From NCBI RefSeq assembly GCF_039525805.1, contig NZ_BAAAHZ010000014.1: a stretch of 64,000 bases of DNA; one strand, given 5' to 3'. The position numbers and the translations under genes were made by a program. This DNA comes from Dietzia natronolimnaea. Lineage in GTDB: Bacteria > Actinomycetota > Actinomycetes > Mycobacteriales > Mycobacteriaceae. Shown here one piece after another: positions 1 to 7,956 of this stretch. Position 1 is the first letter of the stretch. The number at the start of each line of letters is the position of its first letter. Below the pieces are notes generated by a model. That model was given only the letters and a program-made list of their open reading frames with translations. It had not been told where the DNA came from and did no database searches.

Positions 1-151
1 GCGCCTCCCGTCCTCCCGGACCACCGATCCTGTCGGCCTGCACAGGCAGGAGGATCTGCAGCGGGCCGAACCACGAGGCGAACACCGCCACGACGCCGAG
101 CGTGAGCGCCAGGATCCACAGCGGGCCGACGCGGTCGGCGGGTCGGGTCAC
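1..151 (-). CDS. MFS transporter, N-terminal fragment (cut by window edge)
   Basis: Only the first 50 codons are inside the window. They start at a GTG (149-151) that overlaps the stop of no other gene on this edge but is itself overlapped by the TGA of the upstream dipeptidase-like gene (148-150), a GTGA coupling. The visible peptide begins VTRPADRVGPLWILALTLGV and continues through one hydrophobic segment ending in FGPLQILLPVQADRIGG, typical of the first helix and loop of major facilitator transporters. Assignment to MFS is by pattern and the substrate cannot be guessed. The coupling suggests it is translated together with the secreted hydrolase upstream. Confidence 0.6.
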   Translation of the reverse strand, partial: MTRPADRVGPLWILALTLGVVAVFASWFGPLQILLPVQADRIGGPGGREA

Positions 152-1773
152 CGCACGCGTTCCCAGTTGGCCGTCCACGCCTCGGCGCCGCCCATGAGCT
201 GGCGCTCGAGCTCGGCACGGTCCGGTCCGGCCCGGTGCAGGAGGTCGGCCGCCCAGTCCGCGTAGAGCCCGTACTGGGCCACCCCGTCCACGTTGAGGTC
301 GTAAACGCGGTCACCGAACCGCCACCTGTCCATCACCTCGCCGCTGAGTGCGGTGAACGGGTAGACCAGCGGGTCGGTGGCGGCGCTGGGGCGGGGGTCG
401 GCGAGCAGTGCCAGTCCGTTGACGTCCGAGCCGAAGCCGTACCCGGCCCACGGACGGGTCGTGCCGGCGGTGTTGGCCCGCCACGCCTCCAGGAAGCCGG
501 TGTCGAAGCTCTCGGTGGCGTCGGCGGGCCAGGCGAACGCGGCGACGAACCCGCCCTGCTCGTGCATGCGACGCGTGATGCCCTGGGTGGCCCAGGTGTG
601 GTCGGAGATCAGCCCCGTGTATCCCGCCTCCGCGGCGATGTCGAGCGTTCGGGTGGCCGTCTTGACACTCATGTGGTCGATGTTGATCACCATGCCGCGC
701 GCCATCATCCCGCGGACGGCGTGCTCGCCGAGCGGGGTCAGCCCGCGGACGTTGCACAGCGGCGCCTCCGGGTACACGGGGAGTGCCGCTCCGGCGGTAG
801 CGCCCCCCGTGACCGCCGCCAACCCGTCCGCGACCGGGGTGCTGGCGATCGGTTGCTCGTGGTCCGCGTCGGGGCCGGTGCACGGCTCGGTCTCCCAGAA
901 GCGCTGGGTCCCGATCTTGTTGCCGACGTTCACCGCGAGCCCGGCCAGGTCCTCGTCCATGCGGGCGCCCCCGAGGGCGTTGTCGAATTTGTGGACGGGG
1001 AACACGGTGGACACGCCCCACGACGCGAACTCGTCGAGTCCGCGATCGATGTCCTCGGCGGAACACAGCGGCACGTCGTTCACCACCCGGCAGCCGAACG
1101 GCTCCGACGCCTCCACCCCGAGCGTCACGGCGAGCTTGCCCTGCGCGGCGATGGCGCGGACCTCGCCGGGCGACCGTGCGATCCGGAACCATCCGCGACC
1201 CGGGCCACCGTGCTCGGCGTCGATGTGGGCCTCCATCCGGGTCATGTAGTCGACCTGTCGGCGTAGCTGCTCCATCTCGTCACACGAGTACGGCGAGCCG
1301 ATCAGCATCTCGCACAGCACGCGGTTGGCGACCAGGTAGTTGTTGAGCACCCGCAGCCCGCCCCGCCACGCCCGCTCGATGCCGGTGTAGTAGGCCTGCT
1401 CGTGTAGCTGGGAGTTGTAGGCCGGCCACTGCGCGAAGGTGGGGTAACCCTGCGTGCCGCCGGGGACCGCGGTGCCGCCGAGGACGGACTCGAGCAGCGA
1501 GAAGTGGCCGAGGTCCGAGTGCGTGGGGCAGTCGGCCAGGGCCTGCGCCATCCCGCCGGGGGCGAACGGCTCACCGCACCGCAGCGCGCCGCCGAACGCC
1601 TGGGACGCGGCGATGTGAGCGTGGGCGTCGACCATTCCCCTGACCGGGGCGGCCGCGCGAGCCGGGGCGGTGGCCAGCGGAACGGTGAGTATCACCGCCA
1701 TGAGGAGGGCCAACGCGGCACGCGGCCACTCGTCGGTGATAGTTCTCCCCGTGGTCGAACTGGTGCGTCCCAT
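148..1773 (-). CDS. Secreted metal-dependent hydrolase of the amidohydrolase / membrane dipeptidase (M19-like) type
   Basis: The 541-residue protein starts with a Sec-type signal peptide (about residues 17-41, a leucine/alanine-rich helix ending in an ARA-AA cleavage motif), so it should act outside the membrane. The mature part opens with VDAHAHI, the HxH metal-binding motif of the amidohydrolase superfamily. Later candidate metal ligands are the histidines in VFPHK-type and NIDHMS motifs, the SDHTW histidine and the aspartate in GFGSDVNGL near residue 450. That order matches dipeptidase-like TIM barrels. The substrate is unknown; peptidase family M19 relatives cleave dipeptides, but this longer form could act on other amides. 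It overlaps a downstream MFS transporter by 4 bases, suggesting uptake of the product. Confidence 0.75.
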   Translation of the reverse strand: MGRTSSTTGRTITDEWPRAALALLMAVILTVPLATAPARAAAPVRGMVDAHAHIAASQAFGGALRCGEPFAPGGMAQALADCPTHSDLGHFSLLESVLGGTAVPGGTQGYPTFAQWPAYNSQLHEQAYYTGIERAWRGGLRVLNNYLVANRVLCEMLIGSPYSCDEMEQLRRQVDYMTRMEAHIDAEHGGPGRGWFRIARSPGEVRAIAAQGKLAVTLGVEASEPFGCRVVNDVPLCSAEDIDRGLDEFASWGVSTVFPVHKFDNALGGARMDEDLAGLAVNVGNKIGTQRFWETEPCTGPDADHEQPIASTPVADGLAAVTGGATAGAALPVYPEAPLCNVRGLTPLGEHAVRGMMARGMVINIDHMSVKTATRTLDIAAEAGYTGLISDHTWATQGITRRMHEQGGFVAAFAWPADATESFDTGFLEAWRANTAGTTRPWAGYGFGSDVNGLALLADPRPSAATDPLVYPFTALSGEVMDRWRFGDRVYDLNVDGVAQYGLYADWAADLLHRAGPDRAELERQLMGGAEAWTANWERVR

Positions 1774-1869
1774 GCCCGTGCCCCTCTCAGACGGCTCCCG
1801 CCGTGGGTCGGCGAGGGCGTCGGCGTGAGAGGGAGCTTAACCAAGGGTGGGCCGTTCCGAGCCCTATCC

Positions 1870-1892
1870 GAACAATTTCTGGACGGTTGTTC
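1870..1892. promoter_or_regulatory. Candidate inverted-repeat operator upstream of the secreted hydrolase
   Basis: GAACAA (1870-1875) and TTGTTC (1887-1892) are exact inverted repeats separated by 11 bases, about 100 bases upstream of the minus-strand hydrolase start and beyond the end of prfC. The arms are AT-richer than their surroundings, as operators often are. No cognate regulator is adjacent. The site could equally be chance. Confidence 0.25.
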
Positions 1893-1933
1893 AGAGCTTT
1901 CGCGGGCCCGGCGAGGCGTGTGTGACTCGAGGG

Positions 1934-3616
1934 TCAGTTGGTGTCGGCGACCAGCGGTTCGATGGTGAGGTGATCCATCTCCTTGCTGATGTACTGCAGA
2001 CGCCATTTGTCGCCGAACAGGGCCAGCAGCTCGCCGTCGGTGCGCTGGAACACCTCCACTCCGCGCTGGCGGCCGAGCTCGTCGGCCGAGGCGGCGTCGG
2101 TGCGGCGGGCGATGGAGTAGGGCAGGTTGTCGACGACGACCTCGACGTTGAACTCGGTCTTCATGCGGGCGGTCACCACCTCGAACTGCATGGGCCCGAC
2201 CGCCGCCATGACCGGGTTCGCGTCGCCGCGGGTGTCGTTGCGCAGGATCTGCACCACGCCCTCGGCGGCCAGCTGGTCGATCGCCTTGCGGAACTGCTTG
2301 TACTTGCCCAGCGATTGCGCGCGGACCACGGCGAAGTGCTCGGGGGCGAACTGGGGGATCGGCGGGAACTGCACCTTCTTACCGGTGTAGAGGGTGTCGC
2401 CGGGGGCCAGCGCGGTGGCGTTGACCAGGCCCACCACGTCGCCCGGGTAGGCGGTCTCGACGGTGGTGCGGTCGCGGCCGAAGACGGTGAGCGCGTACTT
2501 CGTGGTGAACGGCTTGGCGGACTGGGCGTGGGTGACCACCATGCCGCGCTCGAACTCGCCGGAGACCACGCGCATGAACGCGAGCCTGTCGCGGTGCGCG
2601 GCGTCCATGCCGGCCTGCACCTTGAACACGACCGCGGAGAACGGATCCGAGGTCTCACGCGGCGCACCGGTGACGGTGTCCCACGCGTGCGGCGGCGGGG
2701 CCAGCTCGACCAACGCGTCGAGGATCTGGTGGACGCCGAAGTTGAGCATCGCGGAGGCGAAGATCACCGGGCTGGTCTCGCCGGCCAGGTAGAGCTCCTG
2801 GTCGTGGTCCTGACCCATGGCGGAGAGCAGTTCGGACTCCTCGACGGCGGTCTCCCAGACCTCGCCCTCACGCTCGGCGGCGGCGGCCGGGTCGTAGTGC
2901 TCCTCCGGGGCGATGGTCGAGCCGCCGGCGGTGCGGGTGAAGTGGATGTACTCCTCCGGCGCCCCCTCGGGGCCGCGGCGGAGCAGACCCCGGTAGTCAC
3001 CGGCGATGCCCACGGGCATGTACAGGGGGGTGGGGACCAGGCCGATCTGCTCGGTGATCTCGTCCAGCAGTTCCAGCGGCGCCTGCCCCGGCCGGTCCCA
3101 CTTGTTGATCACCGTGATGATGGGCAGCCCGTTGTGCTTGCACACCCGGAACAGCTTCAGCGTCTGCGGCTCGAGGCCCTTGGCGGCGTCGATGAGCATG
3201 ACCGCGGCATCGACCGCGGTGAGGACGCGGTAGGTGTCCTCGGAGAAGTCGGCGTGGCCGGGGGTGTCCACCAGGTTGATGACGAACGGCTCGTCGTCGT
3301 CCGGCGACCCGGCCGGCTTGTAGGTGAACTGCAGTGCCGTGGAGCTGACCGAGATGCCGCGGGCCTTCTCCATCTCCATCCAGTCCGACACGGTGGCGCG
3401 GCGACCGGACTTGCCGTGGACGGCGCCGGCCTCGGTGATGACCCGCGCGTGCAGCGCGAGCGCCTCGGTGAGCGTGGACTTGCCGGCGTCCGGGTGGGCG
3501 ATCACGGCGAAGGTGCGGCGTCGGGCGACCTCGGAGCGTACGTCCGTGTGGGCCCCGGACCTGTCGGGACCAGCGGGTTGCCCGGTCGTCCCGGTGTCCT
3601 CGGCGGTCTCCGTCAC
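1934..3616 (-). CDS. prfC: Peptide chain release factor 3
   Basis: This 560-residue translational GTPase recycles class I release factors RF1/RF2 from the ribosome after termination. All GTPase motifs are visible: AHPDAGKST (G1, about residue 41), DTPGHADFSEDTYR (G3), and NKWD (G4). The segment KSGRRATVSDWMEMEKARGIS between G1 and G3 is diagnostic of RF3 rather than EF-G. The C-terminal half contains the GPMQFEVVTARM region shared by RF3 proteins. About 30 residues precede the conserved core (RRRTFAVIAHPDAG); this hydrophilic extension is longer than in E. coli RF3, so a start slightly downstream is possible. It stands alone as a transcription unit, with a divergent small gene upstream. Confidence 0.97.
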   Translation of the reverse strand: MTETAEDTGTTGQPAGPDRSGAHTDVRSEVARRRTFAVIAHPDAGKSTLTEALALHARVITEAGAVHGKSGRRATVSDWMEMEKARGISVSSTALQFTYKPAGSPDDDEPFVINLVDTPGHADFSEDTYRVLTAVDAAVMLIDAAKGLEPQTLKLFRVCKHNGLPIITVINKWDRPGQAPLELLDEITEQIGLVPTPLYMPVGIAGDYRGLLRRGPEGAPEEYIHFTRTAGGSTIAPEEHYDPAAAAEREGEVWETAVEESELLSAMGQDHDQELYLAGETSPVIFASAMLNFGVHQILDALVELAPPPHAWDTVTGAPRETSDPFSAVVFKVQAGMDAAHRDRLAFMRVVSGEFERGMVVTHAQSAKPFTTKYALTVFGRDRTTVETAYPGDVVGLVNATALAPGDTLYTGKKVQFPPIPQFAPEHFAVVRAQSLGKYKQFRKAIDQLAAEGVVQILRNDTRGDANPVMAAVGPMQFEVVTARMKTEFNVEVVVDNLPYSIARRTDAASADELGRQRGVEVFQRTDGELLALFGDKWRLQYISKEMDHLTIEPLVADTN

Positions 3617-3818
3617 GCGTCCTCCTCGGTGCTCCGGCGGCCCTCGCCGTCGTCATCCCAGGGTACGTCCGTCCACGTTCGAGCACCCAATCCGCCAGTG
3701 CGCCGCCCGGGGTCTGCGGGCGCGCACGAAAGGCGAGGTCACGCGGGGCGCGATGTCGGACCCGACGCCTACGGTGCGCAGTGGCGGCGTCACCGGACGC
3801 GCCGGAGCGGAGACGGGA

Positions 3819-4274
3819 ATGAGTGCGAGCAGGGACGGTTCTGGGGTCGGGGACGCACGGGTACGCGAGGAGCGGAGGGCGGCGCTACGCGACCTGATCC
3901 CGGCGGTCGAGCGGTTGCGTGGTGTCCGCTCGGTCGTGTGGTCCGGGGGCGGTCAGAACGAGGACGGCTCGTATAACCTCCGGTACCCGATCTACGACCG
4001 CGACACCGAGAAGGTCATGGAAGTCTGCAACGGGGGAGCGCTGACCGATGTCGAGTACCGGCGGACGCTCCAGCGGCGAGGTGGGCACGGAATGGGCAGC
4101 CGGGCACCTGATCTCGTGGCGTTGGCCCGGGACTCCGACGAGGAGCTGACCGTCGCGCTGCTCACCTGGATGATGCGGTCCGAGAGGTTCAGCGAGGGTG
4201 ACGTGGCGGCGGCGCTGGAGAGCGGGGCGCTCGTGGCGCTTCTCGACCGGCTGCGAGAGCTGTACGACATGTGA
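3819..4274 (+). CDS. DUF6508-like protein of unknown function
   Basis: A 151-residue soluble protein if translated from the ATG at 3819, which follows a purine-rich GGAGCGGAGACGGGA stretch. An in-frame ATG at 3753 would add 22 low-complexity residues. The core reads LRDLIPAVERLRGVRSVVW, then NLRYPIYDRDTEKVMEVCN, and ends in a helical C-terminus with a repeated LLDRL pattern. I associate this layout with the DUF6508 family, but from memory only. No transmembrane segment or catalytic motif is apparent. It is divergent from prfC and convergent with pth, so it forms a single-gene unit. Confidence 0.6.
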   Translation: MSASRDGSGVGDARVREERRAALRDLIPAVERLRGVRSVVWSGGGQNEDGSYNLRYPIYDRDTEKVMEVCNGGALTDVEYRRTLQRRGGHGMGSRAPDLVALARDSDEELTVALLTWMMRSERFSEGDVAAALESGALVALLDRLRELYDM

Positions 4275-4364
4275 TCGCCCCACGAGCCGGTCGTGCGCTC
4301 CTGCTCCGGCCCGTCAGTGCCCCCGCGCCCAGAGCGGCGTCACGTCGCAGCCGCCGGGGACGGC

Positions 4365-4964
4365 TCACGCGGAGTGGACCTGGTTCTGGGCGGTCTCCAG
4401 CCCGTGCGTGAGGAGCAGTTCGACGGCGTCGGCAGCGTCCTGGACCAGGAACGGCACGTCGGGTTGCTCTAGCTTAGAGAAGCGCTTGAGGACGTAATCC
4501 GCCACCGCCATGCGACCCGGTGGCCGGCCGACCCCCGCGCGGACGCGGATGTAGTCGCGCGTGCCGAGGGCGCTGGTCACCGAGCGCAGGCCGTTGTGCC
4601 CGCCCTCGCCCCCGCCACGCTTGAGCCGGACCTGCCCGAAGTCGATGTCGATCTCGTCGTGCACCACGATCACCTCGGTGGGGGCGACGGAGAAGTACTT
4701 CGCCACCGCCGCGACGGGGCCCCCGGACAGGTTCATGTAGCTCCGCGGACGGGCCAGGACCACGGCCTGGTCGGCCAACCGCGTCTGGGCGACCTCGCAG
4801 TTGGTCCGCTTGTGCGTGGAGAAGCTCGCGGGCATGGGCAGGGCGCGGGAGGCGAGCTCGACCAGCACGTCCCAGCCGATGTTGTGTCGGGTGCCCTCGT
4901 AGTCGGGACCGGGGTTGGCCAGGCCCACGACGAGTCTGGGTCCGGGGGCGTCAGCGGTACTCAC
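4365..4964 (-). CDS. pth: Peptidyl-tRNA hydrolase
   Basis: Pth cleaves the ester bond of peptidyl-tRNAs that drop off the ribosome, releasing tRNA for reuse. Family motifs are all present: VGLANPGPDYEGTRHNIG with the catalytic histidine, RPRSYMNLSG, VVHDEIDIDFGQVRLKRGGG with the catalytic-network aspartate, and GGHNGLRS. The chosen GTG start (4962-4964) gives 199 residues, close to the usual length of about 190-200. An ATG at 5018 would add 18 residues not conserved in the family. Convergent with the DUF6508-like gene; a weak 5-bp hairpin (4349-4365) lies between their ends. In M. tuberculosis pth directly follows rplY, whereas here lysG-lysE is inserted between them. Confidence 0.96.
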   Translation of the reverse strand: MSTADAPGPRLVVGLANPGPDYEGTRHNIGWDVLVELASRALPMPASFSTHKRTNCEVAQTRLADQAVVLARPRSYMNLSGGPVAAVAKYFSVAPTEVIVVHDEIDIDFGQVRLKRGGGEGGHNGLRSVTSALGTRDYIRVRAGVGRPPGRMAVADYVLKRFSKLEQPDVPFLVQDAADAVELLLTHGLETAQNQVHSA

Positions 4965-5036
4965 GGACCCATGGTCCCAGACCGGGTCGGTCGCCGCTCC
5001 CGTCGGTCGACTCCCCACCCGCTCCGGCTCGGGCCG

Positions 5037-5933
5037 TCATGCCTGCAGCTCGGCCCGGGCCGTCTCGAGCACCGCCGCCGTCAGGGCGTCGAGGTCGGGG
5101 GACTGGAGTCTCCAGTGTTGCCAGAACAGAGGGACGTCGAGGGGGCGGTCGGGGGAGACCTCGGCGAGCTCGCCGGAGACCAGCCACGGTGTGGCCAGTC
5201 GCTCGGGGACCAGGCCCCACCCCAACCCGGCGGCGATGGCCCGGACGTGGTCGTGCGAACTGGGCACGAAGTGTCGGGGCCCGGTCGGTTCGCGGCGGGC
5301 CAACCGTCGGTAGTGGTGGTTCTGGTGGGCGTCGCTGCGATCGAAGTCGACGATGGGGGCTCGGCCCAGCGCGGTCGTGGGCGAACCGTCCCGCAGGTGC
5401 CGGGCCACGAACCCGGGACTGGCGCACGCGAGGTACCGCATCGACCCCAGCGGCAGTGACCGGCACCCCTGGACGGGTCGGGACTCGCTGGTCACCGCCG
5501 CCATCACCTCGCCCCGCCGGAGGAGCTGGGAGGACAACGACTCGTCCTCGCGGCGGAGGTCGAAGACCACCCGGCCCGAGGAGTGGACCTCGGTCATGGC
5601 GTCGAGGAACCAGGTGGCCAGCGAATCGGAGTTGCACGCCACCGCCAGGACCACATGCTCTGTCGGGGTGCCCGCTCCGTCGAACTCCCGGGACAGGGAT
5701 TCCTCGAGGTGAAGCATCTGCCGTGCGGTCCGGAGCACTGTCTCGCCGGAGTCGGTCGCCGTGACCGGGCGGTCGCGGCGGACCAGGATTCGGCCGGCCG
5801 AGTCCTCCAGCGCTCGAATCCGCTGGGACACCGCGGACTGCGTGAGGTGGAGGTGGGTGGCGGCCGCGTCGAACGAACCGAGGTCGACGACGGCCACGAG
5901 GGTGCGCAGCTGGTCCAGGTGAAGTGCGTCCAT
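5037..5933 (-). CDS. lysG: LysR-family regulator LysG/ArgP, activator of basic amino-acid export
   Basis: The 298-residue protein has an N-terminal LysR winged helix (residues 1-65: LDQLRTLVAVVDLGSFDAAA then LTQSAVSQRIRALED) and a C-terminal effector domain. It is transcribed divergently from lysE across 67 bases, the classic arrangement in Corynebacterium glutamicum where LysG binds lysine, arginine or histidine and switches on lysE. Specific ArgP/LysG traits include AVACNSDSLATWFL at the start of the effector domain and IAAGLGWGLVPE near the end. It stops just upstream of pth but is on the same strand, so read-through into pth is possible. Confidence 0.9.
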   Translation of the reverse strand: MDALHLDQLRTLVAVVDLGSFDAAATHLHLTQSAVSQRIRALEDSAGRILVRRDRPVTATDSGETVLRTARQMLHLEESLSREFDGAGTPTEHVVLAVACNSDSLATWFLDAMTEVHSSGRVVFDLRREDESLSSQLLRRGEVMAAVTSESRPVQGCRSLPLGSMRYLACASPGFVARHLRDGSPTTALGRAPIVDFDRSDAHQNHHYRRLARREPTGPRHFVPSSHDHVRAIAAGLGWGLVPERLATPWLVSGELAEVSPDRPLDVPLFWQHWRLQSPDLDALTAAVLETARAELQA

Positions 5934-6000
5934 AAGTGCGGCTAATGCTAGCCAAGGAACTGTAGTAGCGCTACATCCATCGCGACCCTAGCGTGGGGAT
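5934..6000. promoter_or_regulatory. lysG-lysE divergent control region with palindrome
   Basis: The 67-base gap between the two divergent starts contains the exact 10-bp palindrome GTAGCGCTAC (5965-5974), inside a longer interrupted symmetry TGTAG...CTACA. A second short symmetric element, GCTAATGCTAGC (5941-5952), lies next to the lysG start. LysR regulators usually bind one palindromic recognition site and a weaker activation site, so the two elements are good candidates for the LysG operator pair. The assignment is inferred from position only. Confidence 0.5.
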
Positions 6001-6618
6001 GTGACCACCACCTCCACGCTTCTCATGGGCGCCGGCATGGGCCTCGGGCTCATCGCCGCCGTCGGCGCACAGAACGCCTACGTCCTCCAACGCTCGATCC
6101 GCGGCGACGTGGCGATGGTCCCGATCGTGATCTTCTGCGTCCTGTCCGAGGCGGCCCTGATCCTGCTCGGCGTGGCCGGGGTCGGGGCGCTGGTCGAGTC
6201 CGCGCCCGCCGCCATCACGGTGATGAAGTGGTTCGGGGTGGTGTTCCTGCTGGCCTACGGCGCCTTCGCCGCATCCCGCGCCCTGCGCCCCGGCAGCGGG
6301 CTGCAGGTGGACGGCGACGCACGGATCCCCTCGACCCTGGGCGCGGTGGCGGCGTGCGCGGCGTTCACCTGGCTCAACCCCCACGCCTATCTGGACAGCG
6401 TGGTGTTCCTGGGGACCCTCGCCAACCAGCAGGCGGGGGATCTGCGCTGGGTGTTCGCGGCCGGGGCGTTCCTCGCCGGCACGGCATGGTTCGCGTTGAT
6501 CGGTTTCGGGGGCAGGGCCCTGCGTGGAGTGTTCGCCAGGCCCGGGGCGTGGCGGGTGCTGGACGCGGGGATCGCTGTGATGATGGTCGTCCTGGCCGTC
6601 GGCCTCATCCGCGGTTGA
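6001..6618 (+). CDS. lysE: LysE-family exporter for lysine/arginine
   Basis: A 205-residue inner-membrane exporter of the LysE family that relieves cytoplasmic excess of basic amino acids when peptides are degraded. About six hydrophobic segments are visible, with the family signature GLIAAVGAQNAYVLQRSIRG near residue 20 and AAFTWLNPHAYLDSVVFLG near residue 125. The GTG start at 6001 is preceded by GGGGAT with almost no spacing, so initiation may be leaderless or nearly so. The next in-frame ATG would remove the first helix. Divergent lysG supports the identification, and a strong hairpin follows the stop. Confidence 0.92.
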   Translation: MTTTSTLLMGAGMGLGLIAAVGAQNAYVLQRSIRGDVAMVPIVIFCVLSEAALILLGVAGVGALVESAPAAITVMKWFGVVFLLAYGAFAASRALRPGSGLQVDGDARIPSTLGAVAACAAFTWLNPHAYLDSVVFLGTLANQQAGDLRWVFAAGAFLAGTAWFALIGFGGRALRGVFARPGAWRVLDAGIAVMMVVLAVGLIRG

Positions 6619-6622
6619 ACGA

Positions 6623-6664
6623 CCACGGGCCCGGACCGACGCGGTGGTCGGTCCGGGCCCGTGG
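6623..6664. terminator. Strong bidirectional hairpin between lysE and rplY
   Basis: A perfect 18-bp inverted repeat: CCACGGGCCCGGACCGAC (6623-6640) pairs with 6647-6664 across a six-base loop. It sits 5 bases after the lysE stop and 37 bases beyond the rplY stop of the convergent operon, so it can serve both transcripts. There is no U-tract, which is common for actinobacterial terminators. Confidence 0.85.
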
Positions 6665-6700
6665 CCGGTGTCGCCGCAGGTCAGACCGCGGCGCGGGGAA

Positions 6701-7333
6701 TCACGCCTCCTCGGCCTCCTGCGCGGCGTCCTCGGCGGCCTCACCCTGGGGTGCCTCTTCCTCTTCCGCCTCGAGATCGGCCTCGGACGGCGCCTCGATG
6801 ATGTTGACGATCAGCAGCTCCGGGTCCGACACGAGGGTCGCACCGGAGGGCAGGGAGATCTCCGCAGCGGTGATCTGGGTCCCGGCCTCGCCGTCCTCGA
6901 CAGAGACCTCGAAGCCCTCCGGGATCTCGGTGGCGTCGACCTCGACCTCGATGACGTCCGCGTCCTGCGTGACGAGGGTGCCGGGGGACGCCTCGCCCGT
7001 GAGGGTGACGGGGATCTCGACGGTCACCTTCTCGCCCTTGCGGACGACGAGGAGATCGGTGTGCTCGATGACGCGGGTCAGCGGGTGCACGTCGATCTGC
7101 TTGGGCAGCGCGAGCTGCTCCTCGCCCTCGATGTCCAGCGTGAGCAGCGAGTTGGTGCCGTGCGCACGCAGCACCGCGGCGAACTCCAGGGTGTTGAGGA
7201 GGAGGTGGCGCGGCTCGGTGTGGTGGCCGTAGAGCACCGCGGGGACCTGGCCCTCACGACGGGCGCGGCGGGCGGAGCCCTTGCCGAACTCGGTGCGGAT
7301 GGAGGTCTTGAGGTTGTTGATTTCCTTGGCCAT
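6701..7333 (-). CDS. rplY: 50S ribosomal protein L25 (long form, Ctc/TL5 type)
   Basis: L25 binds 5S rRNA in the large subunit. The 210-residue product is the long two-domain form: an N-terminal RNA-binding domain (MAKEINNLKTSIRTEFGKGS, then RRAREGQVPAVLYG) and a C-terminal TL5-like domain containing PVTLTGEASPGTLV. It ends in an acidic alanine/glutamate tail of about 40 residues. The ATG at 7333 was chosen because it begins the conserved MAKE sequence and has AAGG 8 bases upstream; the frame stays open further up but that sequence is not conserved. It is last in the glmU-prs-arsC-rplY gene run and ends at a shared hairpin. Confidence 0.96.
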   Translation of the reverse strand: MAKEINNLKTSIRTEFGKGSARRARREGQVPAVLYGHHTEPRHLLLNTLEFAAVLRAHGTNSLLTLDIEGEEQLALPKQIDVHPLTRVIEHTDLLVVRKGEKVTVEIPVTLTGEASPGTLVTQDADVIEVEVDATEIPEGFEVSVEDGEAGTQITAAEISLPSGATLVSDPELLIVNIIEAPSEADLEAEEEEAPQGEAAEDAAQEAEEA

Positions 7334-7544
7334 GGTGAACCTTCTGTCGGTGGGGAGCGCGCGTGCGCTCTGCGGGCGGGAGACCTCCCCGGCGACCGAG
7401 ACGATCGCCCGGGGCGGCCCACCGGGGACCACACCGACAATGATCGCGTCGATAACGGAGTGGCCCCTGCAGGGCCCTCCCTCGCCGAGATGACCCGATC
7501 AGCCTAGCGGCGCGGCGCCCCGCCCCCAAATCACGTCGGGTACC

Positions 7545-7578
7545 CCGGGGCTCCGGGTCACGCCGGGGCCCGGGTCAC
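7545..7578. repeat. Two GC-rich direct repeats between arsC and rplY
   Basis: CCGGGGCTCCGGGTCAC (7545-7561) is repeated at 7563-7578 with a single base missing. Each copy is itself partly self-complementary, so together they could fold as a transcriptional hairpin after arsC. The rest of the arsC-rplY interval (7334-7595) shows only the AAGG ribosome-binding site of rplY. Confidence 0.5.
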
Positions 7579-7595
7579 TCCGACCACCCCAACCG

Positions 7596-7955
7596 TCAGA
7601 GGATCTCCTCGACGGCCGAGGTGGGCCGCGCCAGGCGGGTGCCCTTGCCGGTGACGACGAAGGGCCGCTCGATGAGCCGGGGGTGCGCCACCATCGCCTC
7701 GAGCAGTTCCTCGTCCGAGGCCTCGAGCAGACCCAGCTCGGTGAACTCGGCCTCCTTGACCCGCACGGCCTGCCGCACCGTCAGCCCGGCATCGGAGATG
7801 AGGGTGCGGAGCTCGGCGACCGTAGGCGGGGTGTCGAGGTACTTGACCACAGTCGGCTCGACCCCCCGCTCGCGCAGCAGGTCGAGCGCCTGCCGGGACT
7901 TCGAACAGCGCGGGTTGTGGTAGATCGTGGCGCGACCCGCGGCGTCCGCGGACAT
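7596..7955 (-). CDS. arsC: ArsC-family arsenate reductase (thioredoxin fold, glutaredoxin-dependent type)
   Basis: A 119-residue ArsC-fold protein. The catalytic cysteine lies in IYHNPRCSKSRQAL near residue 18, and downstream residues of the ArsC family include KYLDTPPT and the arginine-bearing HPRLIERPFVV motif. The E. coli R773-type enzyme reduces arsenate to arsenite with glutathione and glutaredoxin. Actinobacteria usually use mycothiol, so the electron donor here is uncertain. There is no ars regulator or efflux pump nearby; instead the gene sits one base downstream of prs, in the operon position occupied by another gene in mycobacteria. A housekeeping role in the operon is possible. Confidence 0.88.
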   Translation of the reverse strand: MSADAAGRATIYHNPRCSKSRQALDLLRERGVEPTVVKYLDTPPTVAELRTLISDAGLTVRQAVRVKEAEFTELGLLEASDEELLEAMVAHPRLIERPFVVTGKGTRLARPTSAVEEIL

Positions 7956-7956
7956 G

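Noticed and set aside
1847..3976. Open frame of 709 codons on the plus strand over prfC
   Set aside because: It is a mirror of the well-supported release factor 3 gene; its composition (runs of Gly, Val, His, Arg, Asp) is that of a high-GC antisense shadow.
4349..4365. Small hairpin AGCCG/CGGCT between the DUF6508-like gene and pth
   Set aside because: A 5-bp stem without a U-tract is not distinguishable from background in DNA this GC-rich.
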